Positions 6,101 through 7,832 of a DNA stretch of 7,832 nt are shown in pieces. The DNA is taken from assembly GCA_036398215.1 (NCBI GenBank), contig DASWHK010000163.1, positions 1-7,832 of the forward strand. The letters are read 5' to 3'. This DNA comes from DASWHK01 sp036398215 (lineage in GTDB: Bacteria; Acidobacteriota; UBA890). A program made the translations under genes and the position numbers. Position 1 is the stretch's first letter, and every line of letters starts with the position of its first letter. The notes under the pieces are model-generated. The model saw only the letters and a list, made by a program, of their open reading frames with translations, had not been told where the DNA came from and made no database searches.

Positions 6101-7423
6101 ATGCATGGCGATCCCGACTCCCCAGACGGCAGCGAGCGGCGGCGTCCGGCCGAGAGTCTCGAAGACGAATCGCCGGCGGAGCGTCCCCGCAAGACGTCCC
6201 AGAAAGTGGACGATCCGGAAGGCCTCCGCGACTTCGTCGAGAAGCTCGACGAGGCCGTCTACGTGACCACCCCCGACGGCACGATCGTCGACGGCAACCC
6301 GGCGCTTCTACGCATCCTCGGCGCCGCCTCGCTCGACGAGGTTCGAGACATGCGGATCTCCGACTTCCTCGTCGATCCCGACGCCCGTCGCGAGCTCGAT
6401 CGGCGGCTGGCGTCGGCCCAGCCGGGCAGCGGCACCGAGTTCATGATCCGCGGGCTGAACCGCCGCCGCCGCTGGGTACGCGACGCCTCGTACGCGCAGC
6501 GTGACGGCGACAGCGAGATCGTCGCTTACCGCGGCATGCTCATCGACATCACCGAGGACAAGCGAACCGTGCACGCCCTCCGCGACAGCGAGGAGAAGTA
6601 TCGGTCGATCTTCGAGAACGTCCAGGACATCTACTACCGGCTGGACCTGCAGGGGACGATCATCGAGGCCAGCCCGACCGTCGAGCGCTACCTGGGCTAC
6701 AAGCGGGAAGAGCTGATCGGAATCCGGGTGGGCAAGGTCTACCTCGACTCCCAGGATTGCGAGATCCTCCGCGACCGCGTCCTCAACCGCGGCGAGGTGA
6801 CCGGCTACGAGATCAGCCTCGAACGTAAGGACAGCACCCGCATCTGGTTCTCGGTCAACGCCCGGTTGCTGGTCGACGAGCACGGGAAGCCGCACGGCTT
6901 CGAGGGCTTGTTGCGCGACATCACCGATCGCAAGGACCTCGAGCGCCGCCTCCAGGAGCTCAGCGTTCGCGACCCATTGACCGGCTGTTACAACCGCCGC
7001 TACCTCGAGGGCCTGCGCTCGCGGCTCGAGCGGCCGACCTCGCGATGGGGTTGCCTGCTGCTCGATCTCGACGATTTCAAGGCCGTCAACGATACCTACG
7101 GCCACGAGGAGGGCGACCGCGTGCTGCAGGGCGTCGCGCACTTCGTGCGCCGCCATGGTCGCGCCGAGGACGTGGTGGTACGGCTCGGCGGCGACGAGTT
7201 CGCGATCTTCGTGGCCGCCGCCTCTCACGAGGAGCTGGAGAGCATCGCCGAGCGGTTGCGCGAGGTGGCGCCCCTCGAGTCGCCGGCGCCGTTCAGCCTC
7301 GGCCTGGCGTTCCGCGAGCTCGGCGAGGGAATCGAGAACGTCGTGGCCCGCGCCGACCACTCGATGTACGAGAACAAGGGCCGCCGCCTGCAGCCGCCCG
7401 CCCGCCCGGCAGGATCGGGTTAG
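6101..7423 (+). CDS. PAS-PAS-GGDEF diguanylate cyclase
   Basis: A 440-residue enzyme predicted to make cyclic di-GMP from two GTP. Order: a charged, disordered N-terminus (1-40); PAS1 (about 42-155, ending RGMLIDITEDK); PAS2 (about 163-278, beginning SEEKYRSIFENVQDIYY and ending GLLRDITDRKDLE); and GGDEF (about 284-428). The active site looks complete: Asp322, Phe326-Lys327, Asn330, HEEGD with Asp339, and the signature RLGGDEF (361-367). The product-inhibition site RxxD is present as RAED (354-357), exactly five residues before GGDEF. The C-terminal ADHSMYENKGRR motif is typical. There are no membrane segments, so the PAS domains should sense a cytoplasmic signal or cofactor; the ligand is unknown. 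There is no EAL domain. ATG 6101 is preferred: in-frame sequence upstream overlaps the OsmC fragment. It converges on the M14-like gene at the right edge. Confidence 0.92.
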   Translation: MHGDPDSPDGSERRRPAESLEDESPAERPRKTSQKVDDPEGLRDFVEKLDEAVYVTTPDGTIVDGNPALLRILGAASLDEVRDMRISDFLVDPDARRELDRRLASAQPGSGTEFMIRGLNRRRRWVRDASYAQRDGDSEIVAYRGMLIDITEDKRTVHALRDSEEKYRSIFENVQDIYYRLDLQGTIIEASPTVERYLGYKREELIGIRVGKVYLDSQDCEILRDRVLNRGEVTGYEISLERKDSTRIWFSVNARLLVDEHGKPHGFEGLLRDITDRKDLERRLQELSVRDPLTGCYNRRYLEGLRSRLERPTSRWGCLLLDLDDFKAVNDTYGHEEGDRVLQGVAHFVRRHGRAEDVVVRLGGDEFAIFVAAASHEELESIAERLREVAPLESPAPFSLGLAFRELGEGIENVVARADHSMYENKGRRLQPPARPAGSG

Positions 7424-7513
7424 TAGCCCGCATTTCTCATCGCCCTCCCGGCGCGCGCCTCGTGTCGACCGGTCGCCGCGCCCTCGCCACGAACGGCTGA
7501 GAGGTGCGGGCTA
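7424..7513. terminator. Long hairpin between convergent genes, possible two-way terminator
   Basis: Bases 7424-7438 pair with 7499-7513 over 15 positions (13 Watson-Crick, two G-T), closed by a 60-base loop that can fold further (TCGTG 7460-7464 with CACGA 7489-7493). The stem begins right after the GGDEF stop and its far arm contains the stop codon of the opposing gene. No T-tract follows on either strand. A transcript-end or processing structure is inferred. Confidence 0.4.
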
Positions 7514-7832
7514 GCCGCCGCCGCGACCACCCCGGCCGCCGGCGCCGCCGCGACCACCCCGGCCGCCGCCGGTGGCCTCGCCCTCGCTCTCATCTTCTTC
7601 TTCTTCTTCTTCCTCCTCGGGAGCCTCCCAGAAGCCCGGCGAGCCGGTGGCTTCCGCCGCCACCTGACCCTGGAACAGGGCGGCGTTGAAAAGGACCTTG
7701 AAGCTGGCGAACGTCTGCCCGCGCCACTGGGGCTGGAAGCCGAGCAACACCACGTGCCCGTTGCCGTGCACGACGTCCAGCGCCGCGGCGTAGCCATGCA
7801 GATGGTCCTCGCCGAGCAGATACCCGGAGGCC
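7511..7832 (-). CDS. C-terminal end of a second M14-like peptidase, cut by window edge
   Basis: About 106 residues; the gene continues past base 7832. The visible start (ASGYLLGEDHLHGYAAALDV, then GNGHVVLLGFQPQWRGQTFASFKVLFNAALF) aligns position by position with the last 55 residues of the 876-residue M14 peptidase: LSGWIQGEQYLVGRAAMLEI, then GRGRMVMAGFYPEYRGQAHLTFKMMLNAIFY. It is therefore the end of an amidotransferase-like domain from a related protein. The M14 catalytic domain itself is outside the window and is only presumed. After the domain comes a tail unlike the other protein: an acidic run (eight Glu, then DESEGE) and a Gly/Arg-rich end with RGGRGG units. The GTG at 7771 is internal to the conserved domain, so it is not taken as the start. 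Confidence 0.8.
   Translation of the reverse strand, partial: ASGYLLGEDHLHGYAAALDVVHGNGHVVLLGFQPQWRGQTFASFKVLFNAALFQGQVAAEATGSPGFWEAPEEEEEEEEDESEGEATGGGRGGRGGAGGRGGRGGG
7517..7567. repeat. 27-bp duplicated unit encoding the Gly/Arg-rich tail
   Basis: Two near-identical copies offset by 27 bases share the core GCGACCACCCCGGCCGCC (GACCAC at 7525 and 7552). On the minus strand each encodes nine residues of the RGG-type tail. The period is a multiple of three, as expected for repeat growth inside a gene. Confidence 0.7.
7593..7618. repeat. TTC/GAA trinucleotide run
   Basis: A nearly pure run of TTC with a few TCC on the plus strand, encoding the poly-Glu stretch of the M14-like protein on the minus strand. 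Such runs can change length by slippage, altering tail length without a frameshift. Confidence 0.75.

Noticed and set aside
6308..7360. Minus-strand frame of 350 codons opposite the GGDEF gene
   Set aside because: It is a mirror frame of a gene with full PAS and GGDEF motifs, and it has no recognisable domain of its own.

Overview
The window is GC-rich (strongly G/C third codon positions) and bacterial, read from sequence alone. A secreted M14-type metallopeptidase with a second M14-like gene nearby, a lysine-rich histone-H1-like protein, a GGDEF enzyme and a possible ECF-type promoter would suit an Acidobacteriota-like or similar environmental, probably metagenomic, genome. That placement is an inference and not a firm one.

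Layout. The left edge carries, on the minus strand, the N-terminal 78 residues of formamidopyrimidine-DNA glycosylase (mutM, cut by the window edge). Upstream of it is a separate minus-strand unit for a 65-residue, 61% Lys/Arg histone-H1-like protein. This unit has a near-consensus sigma70 promoter (774-802), a GTG start and a perfect 13-bp terminator hairpin with a TTCG loop. Next comes a roughly 200-bp non-coding patch of degenerate 42-46-bp repeats (about 880-1075) ending in two matching hairpins. It is followed by a minus-strand alpha/beta hydrolase with an intact Ser-Asp-His triad (1130-2140).

The 374-bp gap between the hydrolase and the divergent plus-strand gene at 2515 is the oddest non-coding stretch. 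It holds four copies of a 22-23-bp tandem repeat, a possible ECF-type promoter, and an 89-bp near-perfect palindrome. The plus-strand gene encodes a 108-residue soluble helical protein of unknown function. It faces, tail to tail, a large minus-strand secreted M14-family zinc peptidase with a C-terminal glutamine-amidotransferase-like region (876 aa).

On the plus strand upstream of the peptidase lies the C-terminal half of an OsmC-family protein that lacks its N-terminal half and first catalytic cysteine, so it is probably a decayed gene. A cytoplasmic PAS-PAS-GGDEF diguanylate cyclase follows, with a conserved active site and inhibitory site. The right edge holds the C-terminus of a second M14-like protein on the minus strand. 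Its terminal segment aligns with that of the first peptidase, and it ends in an unusual acidic tract followed by a Gly/Arg-rich tail.

The genes sit mostly in separate transcription units, with no sign of a multi-gene pathway. I found no tRNA, rRNA, CRISPR array, intact insertion sequence or clear defence system, and no convincing new multi-gene system. The best leads are the repeat and palindrome elements between genes, the broken OsmC gene and the tail of the right-hand peptidase.
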